A program made the translations under genes and the position numbers. From Periconia sp. R9002 (Eukaryota; Ascomycota; Dothideomycetes; Pleosporales; Periconiaceae), in the NCBI GenBank assembly GCA_023627715.1, contig JAMAHW010000001.1, positions 1,178,001-1,242,000 on the forward strand: DNA of 64,000 bases, written 5' to 3'. Positions 10,639 to 20,904 of this stretch are shown piece after piece. The notes beneath the pieces were generated by a model. It saw only the letters and a list, made by a program, of their open reading frames with translations, was not told the DNA's origin and did not search any database. How positions within the stretch are numbered: position 1 is the stretch's first letter; each line of letters starts with the position of its first letter.

Positions 10639-11590
10639 GGTGTTTGTTGTGTGCTGCTTGACGCGTCGTGGCGAAAGCTAATCGCTTGAACCTTGTCTGG
10701 ACGTTGGCTTCGCGCGCGTCGTCACGAGACTTGATCGTACCTACCTAAGTGGGTAGGGATATCACCTTACGCTAGTCTGTTTTGGGTATGGTGGGTAATC
10801 GTCCAGCCTCTCCACACACTTCGTCTCTGCTATCTCTCATAGTCTACATCTCCAATGTTCAAATTTTGATATATTTAATCATTAAATTAATACCAGGGCT
10901 CTAGATGGTCGTCGTGTGCTGCTCGGCCGGTCAAATCACGCAGTTTCAGTGCTGAGACCCTACTCGGACTCCACCGCAGAAGAACAATACTAAGGATCTC
11001 GCTAACACCACCAGGATAATCTGAAAGCAGCGACATCTGGGTGCCTCGAGGACTCAACCACGGATCAATTGCAGGTAGAATCTACACGACTATAATTGAA
11101 TCGCTGCTTCGAGCAATGCCGGTGTCTCTCCAGTGATTGAGCACCTTGGGCCTGTCTTGCTTGCAGGCCACTTTGATTGTGACAAGAACAATATCAAGAG
11201 TGCCGTGTCTTGCAGCCCACATCAATCACTCCAAGACAACTTTAGTGAGGAGATGGAGCCGGTTTTACTACGCTTGACTCTCTAAGTATTGTCCAGCGGA
11301 CGAGCTACCTCCCTGATATTTTCACATTTCGAGATGCATAATATTATACGAGTAGATATTGTCTCCTTAAGTCCCGTCGAAATAGATTTACTACTTCTTC
11401 TGGGATTTCTCCTCTTTCTCTTCCAACAAAGCCCATTCTCCCCACTCCCCTTTAATCAGCTACACGTGTAGACCTCTCGACTTTTCCTTCAATTCAACAC
11501 CATCCTTTGTTCCCAGCACACTGTCCATACCCAACCTCAATCGACCATACAGCCTATCCTCCATCTTCGCGGATCAGACTTTCTCAAACT
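10639..11590. promoter_or_regulatory. Divergent 5' region of the BRCT gene and STE2
   Basis: About 950 bp between two outward-facing start codons. The last 250 bp before STE2 are pyrimidine-rich (ctcctctttctcttcc), as is common in fungal 5' leaders. An ATG in frame with STE2 at 11507 would add 28 residues unlike a receptor N-terminus. I saw no coding segment. Confidence 0.5.
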
Positions 11591-12791
11591 ATGGCTCAAT
11601 CCTCAGTTGATCCCAATCTCGACCGATGGGCCCAAAACGTCACTCTTATCGGTCCAGACAACAAGCCCTTCGTCACCAATATGGCTGAATTCGACTACAT
11701 GCGACAATGGGGAATCCGAGTAGCCATCAACTGGGCCTCGCAGATCGGAGCATCCTCCATCCTCCTTCTCGTCCTGCTTCTCCTCACCAAGCGCGAGAAA
11801 CGCAAGTCCTCCATCTTCATCATCAACGCACTCTGCCTGATCCTCAACACCACCCGGTCCATCCTCCAGTGCGTCTGGCTCACCACCGAATACTACAACC
11901 CGTACACCGTCGTCTCCAACGACTACTCACGCGTATCCGCTCTCGACCTCGGCAACACGATTGCTTCCAACACGGTCCTCCTGCTCCTCGTCATCCTCAT
12001 CATGGTGTCCCTCAGCCTCCAGGTCTGGGTTGTGTGCGTCACAATGAAGCCCCTCTACAAACTCCTCGTCATGGGCGGCACCACTCTTGTCGCTCTTGTC
12101 GCCACCGGCTTCCGCTTCGCCGTAGTCGTCATCGTCAACATCCAGTCCAGCAAGCAGGAAACCATGGAATCCTACACCAACCTCCTCACCAACATGCACA
12201 TCACGCAAGCCGTCGCCGTATGGGTCTACTCGTGCATCTTCACGCTCAAGCTCGGCCAAGCCATCCTCCAGCGCAAGCGCATGAACATGACGCAGTTCGG
12301 GCCCATGCAGATCATCTTCATCATGGGCTGCCAGACCATGATCATCCCAGGCAAGCCTCCCCCTCCCTTCCCATACCATCCTGCAAACTAACAGTTCACA
12401 TTTAGCCATCTTCACGAGTCTCCAATTCTACGAGTCCGTCCCTGAACTCGCGTCCCAGAGCTACACCGTCATCTGCATCTTCATGCCCCTCTCCGCCATC
12501 TGGGCCGGTCTCGTGACGCGCGACACCAACATCGGATCCGACGGTTCGGACGGCCACCAGCGTCTTCTCCGCGACCAGTTCTACCGCACGCCCCCGTCGT
12601 CCGTGAACGGCAGCAAGTTGATCGAGAAGCAGCTCAAGCCTACGTATAGCATTGGTGGGAGCAGCGGGAAGGACCCGGAGAGTCCGGTCATGATGCGGGC
12701 TTCTCCGCGTCAGGGTGAGAATGCGATTTATGTGGATCGTGATTGGAGTGTTGATGAGGGGGAGGCGTCGACGAGGAAGGGGAGTGTTTAG
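11591..12791 (+). CDS. STE2: STE2-type alpha-factor pheromone receptor (class D GPCR), 381 aa
   Basis: Exons 11591-12350 and 12406-12791. Seven hydrophobic segments; the region after TM1 reads TKREKRKSSIFIIN, with the basic first loop typical of fungal alpha-pheromone receptors. The sequence MIIPAIFTSLQFYESVPE spans the exon junction and contains the conserved TM6 proline. The C-terminal tail is Ser-rich and hydrophilic, as needed for phosphorylation-linked desensitisation. The 55-nt intron begins CAG|gcaagc and ends tttag with branch ctaac. No GT occurs at or near the 5' junction, so this is a GC-AG intron. By family knowledge the receptor sits in the plasma membrane, binds the alpha-type pheromone and signals through a G protein to the mating MAPK cascade. 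ATG 11591 chosen because the next upstream ATG adds unrelated residues. Confidence 0.92.
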
Positions 12792-13156
12792 TTGGTGCGG
12801 GGTGGGGTGTCATGGGATGGAGGGAAGGTGGAATGGTTTGGCTTTTTTCTGACTATTTTTGTTTTCATTACTTTCATTCATGAGCCGGACTCTCTTTCCT
12901 CTTCACACATTTGCTTCGAAATTAAGTACAGCATCAAGTGTGCCTGCCCCACGGCTCAATGTACACCCTTCGAATCACCCTGCTTATTCTATCCTACTCG
13001 AGATTGTTCTTGTCGGACAAGATCCACTCGAGTACTCATCCTTGTACTTAATCTTTCCTCTCCTTAATTGAACCTGTTAGTCCAACTTTTCGTCTCTCGT
13101 TTCCTTGTATCGTAACGCTTTTTCTTTCATTTCCCGAAATCCATGGAGACCCTCGT
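12792..13156. other. Convergent 3' intergenic region
   Basis: Between STE2 (+) and the large unknown gene (-). T-rich 3'-UTR-like sequence, no gene seen. Confidence 0.5.
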
Positions 13157-15625
13157 TCACTTTAGAACAAACATATCACCCGTCAAGCCATACTGTTCCG
13201 TCAACTTTTTTCCGTACAACCTGGCTTTGTGGAGGCGAATCTTGTCGTTTGAGTGAGGCTGAGAAAACTTTACGCTCTTCTTCAGTGCGTTTTCATCTTC
13301 AGTAGCAAGAGGCCCAGGTGCCGCGGGAGTGAATTTCCACACATAACCAGAAAACCCAGAAAACTTCTGAGCTGAGAAACCAATAGATTTCATTGCCTTG
13401 GTGAAATGCTTCCAGCGAACTTCACCAGGGATGTCCGGATTGTTGGGTGAGTGAAACAGAGCTTTGAAGGTTTTGTAGTCTCGATTGCTGACGACGAATG
13501 TCTGCTTGTGTTCATCGGCGTTGTTTGGAATAGGGTTTTGGACTTCAGGCTCAGCTTCGACAAGCGCGGTGGTACCGCGTGTTTTGATCTTATTCGGTCC
13601 CGATGAGATGGAGGAGCGATCAAAACGTCCAGTTATCTGCTTCGTATCATCGTGGTACACTTTGGAAAACGGTTGATACAAGTATTCGACCTCGGCAGTT
13701 GAGTTTTGATGCGGTCCCTTCTCTTTCTTGGTCGGTTCAACCCAAGGTGGTGTCCGTCGAATACTTCGGTCAGATGTCAGGAATTGAACTATCACATCAT
13801 GCTGCGTTTTCCCATCGATCCTGGATTTGAAAAATTTGTCGACCTCTTCCCAAAATGCGTCCAGATTTGCTTCTGCCATGCGCAGCATCTTCACGTTCTC
13901 CGCGTTACGAGGGCGGTTAATAGGGTACCTCAACTTGGTGTTTATGGAATCGGCAAATTGGTATAGTTGAGATTTATCAAACGATGTATGCCCTACTGCT
14001 GGGACCCGTTCACCATGGAGACCTGTTGAATGCGCTTGACACCACCTAAAGGCCTGGAAGAGGCTAATCTGGTGATTCCAATCCACATTAGCCTCTCTAA
14101 AAGAATCTAGCGGCTGGAATAGACTGAGTTGGTTGCGGAGCTCCGCGATTACTGAAAGCGACGAGAGTCTCTTTTCAACCCATGGGGAGATGAGCGCTTT
14201 CACTCCTGAATCGCTCTTCATCAAATACGCAATCTCATCGAGAATTGTCTCCAGCCCAAAAAGTGGGATATACTTTCTGGTCGTCAATATCGAGAACAGT
14301 GGCTGTATCATATTGAGCGGGTGTCTGATTGGTATTGATTTGTCCAATAACACTGCCACCTTCAGGGTTTCTGGATTATAATGTGACCCTTGATAGAAGA
14401 ATGGACGCATAGGCGGTGAAAAAGCAAAACCTATTCCCAACTGAGAGATAAGCTCAATTGTGATGATATCGATTGCCGAATATAAAGCCATGTAAGTTGA
14501 ACGAAACTCTTCTGGGAGAGCAGGGGGCACATAATCCTGGATGTTGCAATCTTGTGCCAGCGATCGAAGTTGTTTAATTCGCGAGACAATGTCGCCAAAA
14601 ATCGCGAAATCTACATAGGATTGTGAAACAATAGAGGCAAAGATCCGATTCCAGTAAAGCGGTGTTCCCAGAGCGATTCGCTCATACCCGAGGGGATTGC
14701 GTAGTCGGTCTACACTATGATTTGCATGTTCATCTATGACTGCTGCAAAATAGCCGGGGTCTTCTCGCAGGTCCCATAAATAGTCCTCCCGAGAGGCACG
14801 CTCAGCTTCAGCAATGTCGTATAAATGATCGTAATTAGCCTGACTTCGGATCCGATATTGAGCCTCCAATCTGATGGTTTCCAGTTCCCTAGCGCTTGAA
14901 TCGGCGTCAGACAAAGGTGTGCATTGAGATATCTCGCCAGCAGTCAAAGAAGGGAGGTCATGCAATATTGTTTCGCAGAAGTTGACAAGAAACCTCCAAA
15001 TACGCTGTTGGATCTCAAGTGCTCGAAGACCATGTCCGGGATTCATCGTGCCATACTTCAGAGAATCGGATATGGTTTCATCCTGTTGCTTATTCCAGGA
15101 AAAAATTGCGCCATAATCTTCTGGGGTTCTGCGTTGCTGGAACAGCATTACGTACCGACAGTCGCCTATCATGGCCGGGACACGTACGGTACCTCTGTGG
15201 CAGAAAGCAACCATTTCAGCATCAGAAAAAATGAATTCGTAAGGCTCATATTGACTCCTTTCGCTGAGAAGTATCATCAAAATCTCTGGCTGTGAGAGGT
15301 CTTCCAAATTGATATATGGCCATAAATGAATTTCCTTGTTCATTTGTTCTTGCCCCCTCCAGGCCTTCATGTCGGGACGATGTTGAGCAGGTATTTTTGG
15401 CCAAAGTTCACGCAGAATACGCTCCTTTTGCGCTTTTGTCTTCTTGGACCATCGTTTTCGAATAATTTCTTCATGTCTAGCCGTGATCTGACGCAGCATA
15501 TCCTGGTCCTTGAAAACATCTGTCGCGAAGCGATAAGCGTGCTCTTTAACCTCCTCTGGTTCAGGAAATGGCGGAGGTGAGTGTAGCGGCTTTATGCTCA
15601 TGGTGAGCTCATCTATCCATTCCAT
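13157..15625 (-). CDS. Large protein of unknown function, 822 aa
   Basis: Uninterrupted frame. The first ATG is at 15625 (MEWIDELTMSIKP); two codons upstream is only a TTG. Even amino-acid composition, many Trp/Tyr/Phe and helical stretches suggest a folded soluble protein; no signal peptide or membrane span. An N-terminal helical block (~15-75) carries a basic KKTKAQKERILRELWPKIP segment. The C-terminal ~110 residues after an RDYKTFKALFH motif look like a separate small alpha/beta domain (PGEVRWKHFTKAMKSIGF, then YVWKFTP and a His-rich patch). I have seen this C-terminal layout in many uncharacterised fungal proteins and its outline recalls HicA/dsRBD-like folds, but that is inference. No function is assigned. 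Confidence 0.75.
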   Translation of the reverse strand: MEWIDELTMSIKPLHSPPPFPEPEEVKEHAYRFATDVFKDQDMLRQITARHEEIIRKRWSKKTKAQKERILRELWPKIPAQHRPDMKAWRGQEQMNKEIHLWPYINLEDLSQPEILMILLSERSQYEPYEFIFSDAEMVAFCHRGTVRVPAMIGDCRYVMLFQQRRTPEDYGAIFSWNKQQDETISDSLKYGTMNPGHGLRALEIQQRIWRFLVNFCETILHDLPSLTAGEISQCTPLSDADSSARELETIRLEAQYRIRSQANYDHLYDIAEAERASREDYLWDLREDPGYFAAVIDEHANHSVDRLRNPLGYERIALGTPLYWNRIFASIVSQSYVDFAIFGDIVSRIKQLRSLAQDCNIQDYVPPALPEEFRSTYMALYSAIDIITIELISQLGIGFAFSPPMRPFFYQGSHYNPETLKVAVLLDKSIPIRHPLNMIQPLFSILTTRKYIPLFGLETILDEIAYLMKSDSGVKALISPWVEKRLSSLSVIAELRNQLSLFQPLDSFREANVDWNHQISLFQAFRWCQAHSTGLHGERVPAVGHTSFDKSQLYQFADSINTKLRYPINRPRNAENVKMLRMAEANLDAFWEEVDKFFKSRIDGKTQHDVIVQFLTSDRSIRRTPPWVEPTKKEKGPHQNSTAEVEYLYQPFSKVYHDDTKQITGRFDRSSISSGPNKIKTRGTTALVEAEPEVQNPIPNNADEHKQTFVVSNRDYKTFKALFHSPNNPDIPGEVRWKHFTKAMKSIGFSAQKFSGFSGYVWKFTPAAPGPLATEDENALKKSVKFSQPHSNDKIRLHKARLYGKKLTEQYGLTGDMFVLK

Positions 15626-16944
15626 GTTCAAGGCAGTGATACTGAACTTAATCCAGTATCAAAGAATCCGATCGCTTCAGATTTACCTAGAATGCGGGTG
15701 CAAAGTCAGCGCAACTCTACCAGGGCTGATGTAGTGGGTGACAAGGTCTCAAAAGACCGCACCACGTGGGGACTTGATATGACTTCGTACCCGGGAAAAC
15801 GTACCATGCGTGGTCAAGCGGTGATGTGTCAAAACACGTAGAAAGAAGTACGGACAGTAGTTGGGAGTGTAGAGTCGATGGTTGGAGGTGCAGAGTCGGT
15901 CGCCGCGTGCCTGTGCGTCAATGCACCTTTGACGTCTGTGCCGCCGTGGTGGAAGCTTCCTTCGTACGGGATTCGCGTTGAAGTTGAGCGTCTCGCTCAG
16001 AAGTGACTTGAACAGCCTGCTCTTGAGAATTGAAAAGCAATTTCTCAAGGTCAGTAATCTGCTTCTAAAGAGCTTCGAGGAATTTTTCTGTTCACCAGCG
16101 CTCTTTGAACAATGTAAACAACCCGTCACGCCATACAATTACTAACCAGGCAACAACCTCATTCACCGCGCTAGCCACACAGGTTTTTCCGTTCCGTGAT
16201 GCTGAAGACAAGCCACACATCGCCACACTACCCACCGTCAGTCCTGGGGTAGAAGGTTCGAGTATCCCATCATCCCCAACCATGCTCCAGTGGCAGAGCC
16301 ATCCGTCATCGAGATACCCCGTGGCATGGCGTATTGTGCTGCCAATGACGCATCGAGGCACCCCGCTGGAGTTTTGCGCCCATGGTAAAGTCACGGTATG
16401 GGTATGTGTGGTATGTCATCTCAAAACCCCGATAATGCCGTCGAACCTCCGGATTGCATCAGCGACATAGATGTTCCCAAGGTTGTCGGTGGGTAAAAGG
16501 TCTGGTAGTGTGATGAAACATCCTGGCCTTCCGTCTCTTTATCAATGCAGAAACTCTCGAACCGGAAGTCGAATGTGAGATGAGAGGAAGAAAGGGTATG
16601 GAGTGAAGAAAAAGAGGTGGGAGCCAAAAACGGGGAGTTGCCTCCTTCTCACTTTCCTAGAAAGATCGGTCAAGAAATAGAGGGAAAGAAGGAAGGTGCA
16701 CCAACGAAAAAGCGGTCTATCTATCAAGGCCAAAAATGAGTATTCGGCTCCTTCACTTCCCCTAAATGAGCGGTCAAAAGATGGCAGGCGCATGCGATGT
16801 ACGTACGTATTAAGGAAGTAATATGTGGAAGGTAAAATATCTGTATGTGATGTTTAGGAGCAGTAAGTGATAGAGTAGGTTTTCATTTGTTAACATATAT
16901 AGATTTATACTTCCCAGGAAAGTAATAAAAAGAAGATGTAGAGG
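15626..16944. other. Intergenic region containing a possible relic gene
   Basis: 1.3 kb between two minus-strand genes. The only coding-like part is the candidate relic at 15918-16394, listed separately. From 16500 to 16944 I see only mixed purine-rich sequence and a small A/T-rich part next to the MetE-like stop codon. Confidence 0.45.
15918..16394 (-). pseudogene. Possible relic gene ending in a coiled coil, two in-frame stops
   Basis: One minus-strand frame from ~16394 to the TGA at 15920-15918 is open except for a TGA at 16094-16092 and a TAG at 16067-16065. Upstream of the stops it encodes a Trp/Cys-rich stretch ending WRDGLFTLFKERW. Downstream it encodes a textbook coiled coil (KQITDLEKLLFNSQEQ, then SERDAQLQRES). 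The nine codons between the stops stay helical in the same frame. Both stops are one C-to-T change from Arg and Gln codons, as expected from cytosine deamination or RIP. Alternatively TAG|AAG is a splice acceptor and this is the last exon of a live gene. I do not recognise the family. Confidence 0.3.
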
Positions 16945-18478
16945 CTAAGGCTCACCAGGCCAAATCTCATCCGCAACCTCCCTCACCAACTTCAACTTCT
17001 TCTTCATGGCCTCAATATCAATCAAATTCCCCTCCGCATGACTCGCAAACCCACACTGCGGAGACACCCCCACCCTTCTCAACGCCTCCTCCTTACTCTC
17101 CCCCTGCCCCTTCGCCATAACCTCCGCCGCCTGCAACACCCTCTTCTTCATCTCCTCCTTATCCTCCAATTCCGGAAACTTACTAGTGACGATACCGAGG
17201 ATGACGTTTTTGTTTTTGGGCAGGTGGGCGAGGGGCTCGAAGCCGCCCGCGCGGGGGGTGTCGTATTCGAGGTAGTAGGTGTGCACGTTGAGGTCGGTGA
17301 AGAGTTGTGTAGCGATGCGGTCGTAGCCGCCTTCGGAGAAGTGGCGGGAGCCGACGAAGTTGCCGCGGCAGAGGTGGATCCCGATGTGCATGTCTGGTGG
17401 TGCGTCGCGGATGCAGTCGTTGTAGAGGTGGATGTAGGAGGTGAAGAGCTCGGAGGCGGTTACGGTGTTGGAGGGGTCGGCGGCCCAGCCTGAGAGCATT
17501 TTCTCGGAGCAGAAGTCTGGGTTGGTTTGGTTTGAGGTTAGCATGGGGGTTAGGATTGTGGGCACTTGTGTGGTTTGGGGATCCAGATATCGTAACGGGA
17601 GATTGAGAGGAGGGGAAAACTCACAAGCCAAATTCGGATCATCAAACTGCACATTCCTCAACCCAGCCTTGTATAAAATGTCCAACTCAACCCGATATGC
17701 CTGTGCCACATCCGCAAAATACTCCCCATCATTCTTATACACATCCTTCGGATACGCTTTCCCATCCACGTACCTCAAATGGTACCAATTGGGCGCCGTG
17801 ATGGTCAATTTGATATCGCCCCACCTCTCCTTATCGACGAGCGTTTTGAGGTACTCGAACTGCTCGACGTAGGTGCTGACGCCCGTGTGCTTGATTTTGC
17901 CGACGCAGTAGACGGATTCGCCGGGTTTGTGGCCCGTCTCAAGGAAGGCGGCGATGTCGGGGACGTACTTGCGGAATGTATCGAGGGGAGGGTTGTTTAT
18001 TTCTTGCATGCCGTCGAGAGAGGGCCAGAATGTTCCCCAGACTGTTTCTGGGTCAGTGATGGGTTTTTGGGCTTGCTTTATGGTTGGCTCGTTGGGAGGT
18101 GGGTTTGGAGAGGGATTGAGATACAACAGCTCGGACAATCAACACTTCAGATTCAGAAAACAGTTCAAAATATCTCACGCACCCTACGCACTTCCCCCCT
18201 TAACCAACTCTCCCCAAAAAGAGTGTCAAACCAGAAACCAAGAAAACAAACTCACACATATGCCTCCGATACTCGCCATCCGAGATGGCCCGGAACCCCA
18301 AATCCTTCTGCGTCTGCACAATCTCTTTGATTGCCTCGTCCTCGAGGGGTTTGAGTTCTTGCTCAGACTTGTTCTCCTTGTAGCGCGCGTCGAGGAGCGA
18401 CTGCGGGCGCTTGAGGGACCCGAGGTGCTCGGCGCGGAAGGGTGGGTTGCGGTGGAGTGTAGTGGAAGTGGGCGACAT
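16945..18478 (-). CDS. MetE-like (cobalamin-independent methionine synthase family) protein, 403 aa
   Basis: Exons 18478-18256, 18041-17625 and 17516-16945; introns of 214 and 108 nt, both with gtgagt donors. Summed length is 1212 nt. The N-terminus has the family's FRAEHLGSLKRP start and FRAISDGEYRRH. The middle has MFWGTFWPSLDGM and a YKAGLRNVQFDDPNLAY barrel strand. The C-terminal half has IHLCRGNF, a candidate zinc or substrate segment, and VSPQCGFAS with a conserved Cys. At ~400 residues it corresponds to the short single-barrel forms (bacterial YxjG/YxjH-like), about half of true MetE. It probably performs a methyl-transfer step in sulfur metabolism; the substrate is not shown by the sequence. 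I infer a cytosolic location. Confidence 0.82.
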
Positions 18479-19612
18479 TATTGTTTCCGCGCGCGTGGAA
18501 TCCGGTCACGTCAAGATGTTTTTTTTCTTCCTATTGTGTTTAGGGTTTAGGGGTGGGAAAGTTGATGTGTTGTGGTGAGTAGCAAAGGGAAGGGGAGTTG
18601 TTCCAATCGCTCCTTTTCTAAACAAACAGAAGTAGGATCGACTTTTTCAGTCGAGTAGCGGAATATTTGAACGACGAAAAGATGAATATATACAACAGCG
18701 ACCAGAAAACCCCTCTCCACAAGACCCGGTGGTAATCCTTCGCTATATATACCCCACCTTCACATCGACTCGGCCTCTCGATCATCATCCAAGCCATTGA
18801 TCTCAATTCATCGTTAGCTTTTGCCGGCGTATGCACCGCCCCTACATAAGTAAGTCCATTCCTACTTGAGGGCACTCCAAGACTAGGGTACAGGGGTAAC
18901 ACATCGGGGGAGGTGACGATTCGGGCCGCCTAGTGTGTTCAAAAAGTCCAGTTTTTCTATGTATGGTACAGTACAGTACTGCAGAGGCCTGAATCGTAAC
19001 CCCCCAATGTGTCACCCCCCTGTACTATAGGTAGCCCGACGGTGTCATCGTGCCGATGGCTGCCCCCCTCACCCCGCACTAACTACCCCTCATTCTAAAA
19101 CCAGGTAACCAAGGAAGGGATAAGATCGGGTTACTATATAAATACAATCCACTTCATCAATTGATTTCATTAGGGAATTGTAGATAGTAAGAAGAAAAAG
19201 ACAATGTTACCGACGTTAGCGCCACAGGCTCGTTTAAGTGCAATGATATCTACTAATAGGATTGATGGAGATATAAAATATCAGGGTATCGTGCGCATAG
19301 TATTGACTTACTTACACTATGTATCGACACTATTTAGAAAAAGAAAAACACCAAGATTTATTCATCCAAGACGTATGTATACCTAGGTCTACTACCTCCT
19401 AGAATAGTTACAAAAAGCATAGGGCCCCTAGCCAAGCCTTACCCGAGCGCCTCGCAAACCTCAAGCTTTGCCCACACCAATCACTACTCCCACTTAGCCA
19501 ACATGTATATCAACACACACATATTTCAAAGTGCTCTTCGGGAGCCCAATTATCCCTCGTAAAGCCTTTGGGACATTGAAGCAGACGTGATCAAGATCCA
19601 TCCGCCCCCCCA
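18479..19612. other. Intergenic region carrying an inverted-repeat element
   Basis: Contains the imperfect inverted repeat at 18882-19030. At 19132-19142 an actatataaat TATA-like box lies ~65 bp before an ATG (19204) that opens only a 60-codon frame with no recognisable features. No gene is called. Confidence 0.5.
18882..19030. repeat. Imperfect long inverted repeat, MITE-like hairpin
   Basis: The left arm (18882-18927) and the reverse complement of the right arm (18986-19030) align over ~45 bp with two short gaps and few mismatches. Shared blocks are gtacagggg, acacat, ggggg and acgattc-ggcc. The ~58-bp loop contains two smaller palindromic parts (aaaaagtccagttttt and cagtactg). There is no open frame and no clear target-site duplication. 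Similarity ends sharply at both outer edges, which fits a small non-autonomous element or a hairpin-forming relic. Confidence 0.6.
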
Positions 19613-20904
19613 ATGCCGGGCATGAGGAGAACCTGTTCTGCTCTACGCATGTGCTATGTTCAAAACCCCAGGACGGTGGTCCATAGACCTTTTCTAAGAG
19701 CTTATACGTCTTCAAATGGCACATCGTCTACAAAACCTCGCTTTGAAACTACAGGTAAACGCGTCTCCATAATTATCGCACGACTAAAAGTCCAAGTACC
19801 ACATTAATCGCTCAACATCTTCAGATTGGAATACCCACGATGAGTTCTTCAACTTCACCCGCGGTCGATTTATCCTAGACGAGAAACAAAATCTCCAAAA
19901 AAGAGAGGTCGCGGTCGACATGAATTCGCTCGCGAAGGTGGCAGCAGACGCAGTCGGAGCTTCTCAAGGCGTCGACTTCAGAAAGTTCACGGACGGCATG
20001 TTCAACGAAGCCTTTTTAATGCTCATGGACGACGGGCAAGAGGTTGTGGCCAAGGTACCTAACCCGAATGCAGGCCGCGCGCATTACACGACGGCGAGTG
20101 AAGTCGCTACGATGGATTTTGTAAGTGTTTGTTGTTAAGGTGGTGAGTGTCCAGTTTCGTACCGACGTAGATTTATACTGTGGTAGGCTAGGAGAGTGCT
20201 TGATACACCCGCGCCTCGAGTTTACGCATGGAATTCCAATGTGATTGAGCATTCCGTTAGAGCTGAATACATCATCATGGAAAAAGCGCAGGGTGTTCCG
20301 CTCTCCTCTCTTCACCCACCATCCAGATCCGGCGTTCCTTGACTGGGATAACAGCCTCGAGCCAGACACCCTCGATCTAACCCCCAAACCAAATCTCTCC
20401 ACCCTTTGCCCTGCAGAAAAATCCGCAGTCTTGAGGGAATACGCGCATCTAAACATCTTCATTGCATGGCGGAAACTCACGCAAGCCAAGAACCCAGACT
20501 TATTCGAGGTGACGGAATTCCAAAAGACGGCGTCATACGGGCTCTTGTTTCTCGCACACAGAATGTTCGAGTACGGTGAAGCGCAGTTTCGGTCTCATTT
20601 GGTTGATTTGAAGGACGTGTGGCCGTCGACATTATCAGCACAGAGTCCGTTCCCGTTCGATTTCTCAGATGCGGAGATTGAGCGCATCAAGGCGAAATGT
20701 GATGCCGCGGTGGCGGGGACAGAACTTGTGGCGCAGGCGAAGGAAGTTATGGGTGAACTGTGGCCGGATAAAGGCTTCACCGAGCACGAGCGGTATGAGG
20801 CTTGTAGAGCGGCACTCAAGGAACTGAAAGAACAGCTGGTTGAGCAGGTAGCGGAGAATGAGGAGGAACGGGTAAAGGATGAACGTTGTTGGCCGTTCGA
20901 CTGA
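19613..20904 (+). pseudogene. Broken AIM9/aminoglycoside-phosphotransferase-like gene, catalytic core lost
   Basis: Exons 19613-19754, 19825-20120 and 20187 onward; introns of 70 and 66 nt with good donors and acceptors. The N-terminal part is basic and mitochondrial-presequence-like. It continues into DWNTHDEFFNFTRGRFILDE, then FRKFTDGMFNEAFLMLMDDG and EVVAKVPNPN (nucleotide-binding lobe with its Lys), ASEVATMDF and EYIIMEKAQGVPL. Here the frame hits TGA at 20340-20342. The family's C-terminal half continues only in the +1 frame (LDWDNSLEPDTLDLTP to the ERCWPFD end, 20904). The segment that should hold the catalytic HxDxxxxN loop and about 150-200 residues is missing; only HHPD then FLDW remain. 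I infer deletions plus a frameshift. Family role: mitochondrial AIM9/FMP29-type protein of unknown substrate. Confidence 0.72.

Noticed and set aside
11507..11590. Upstream in-frame ATG that would lengthen STE2 by 28 residues
   Set aside because: The extra residues are unlike receptor N-termini; MAQSSVDPNLDRW gives the usual receptor length and glycosylatable N-terminus.
16105..16470. 121-codon plus-strand frame
   Set aside because: No family features and it overlaps the minus-strand relic; neither strand is proven, but the coiled coil favours the minus strand.
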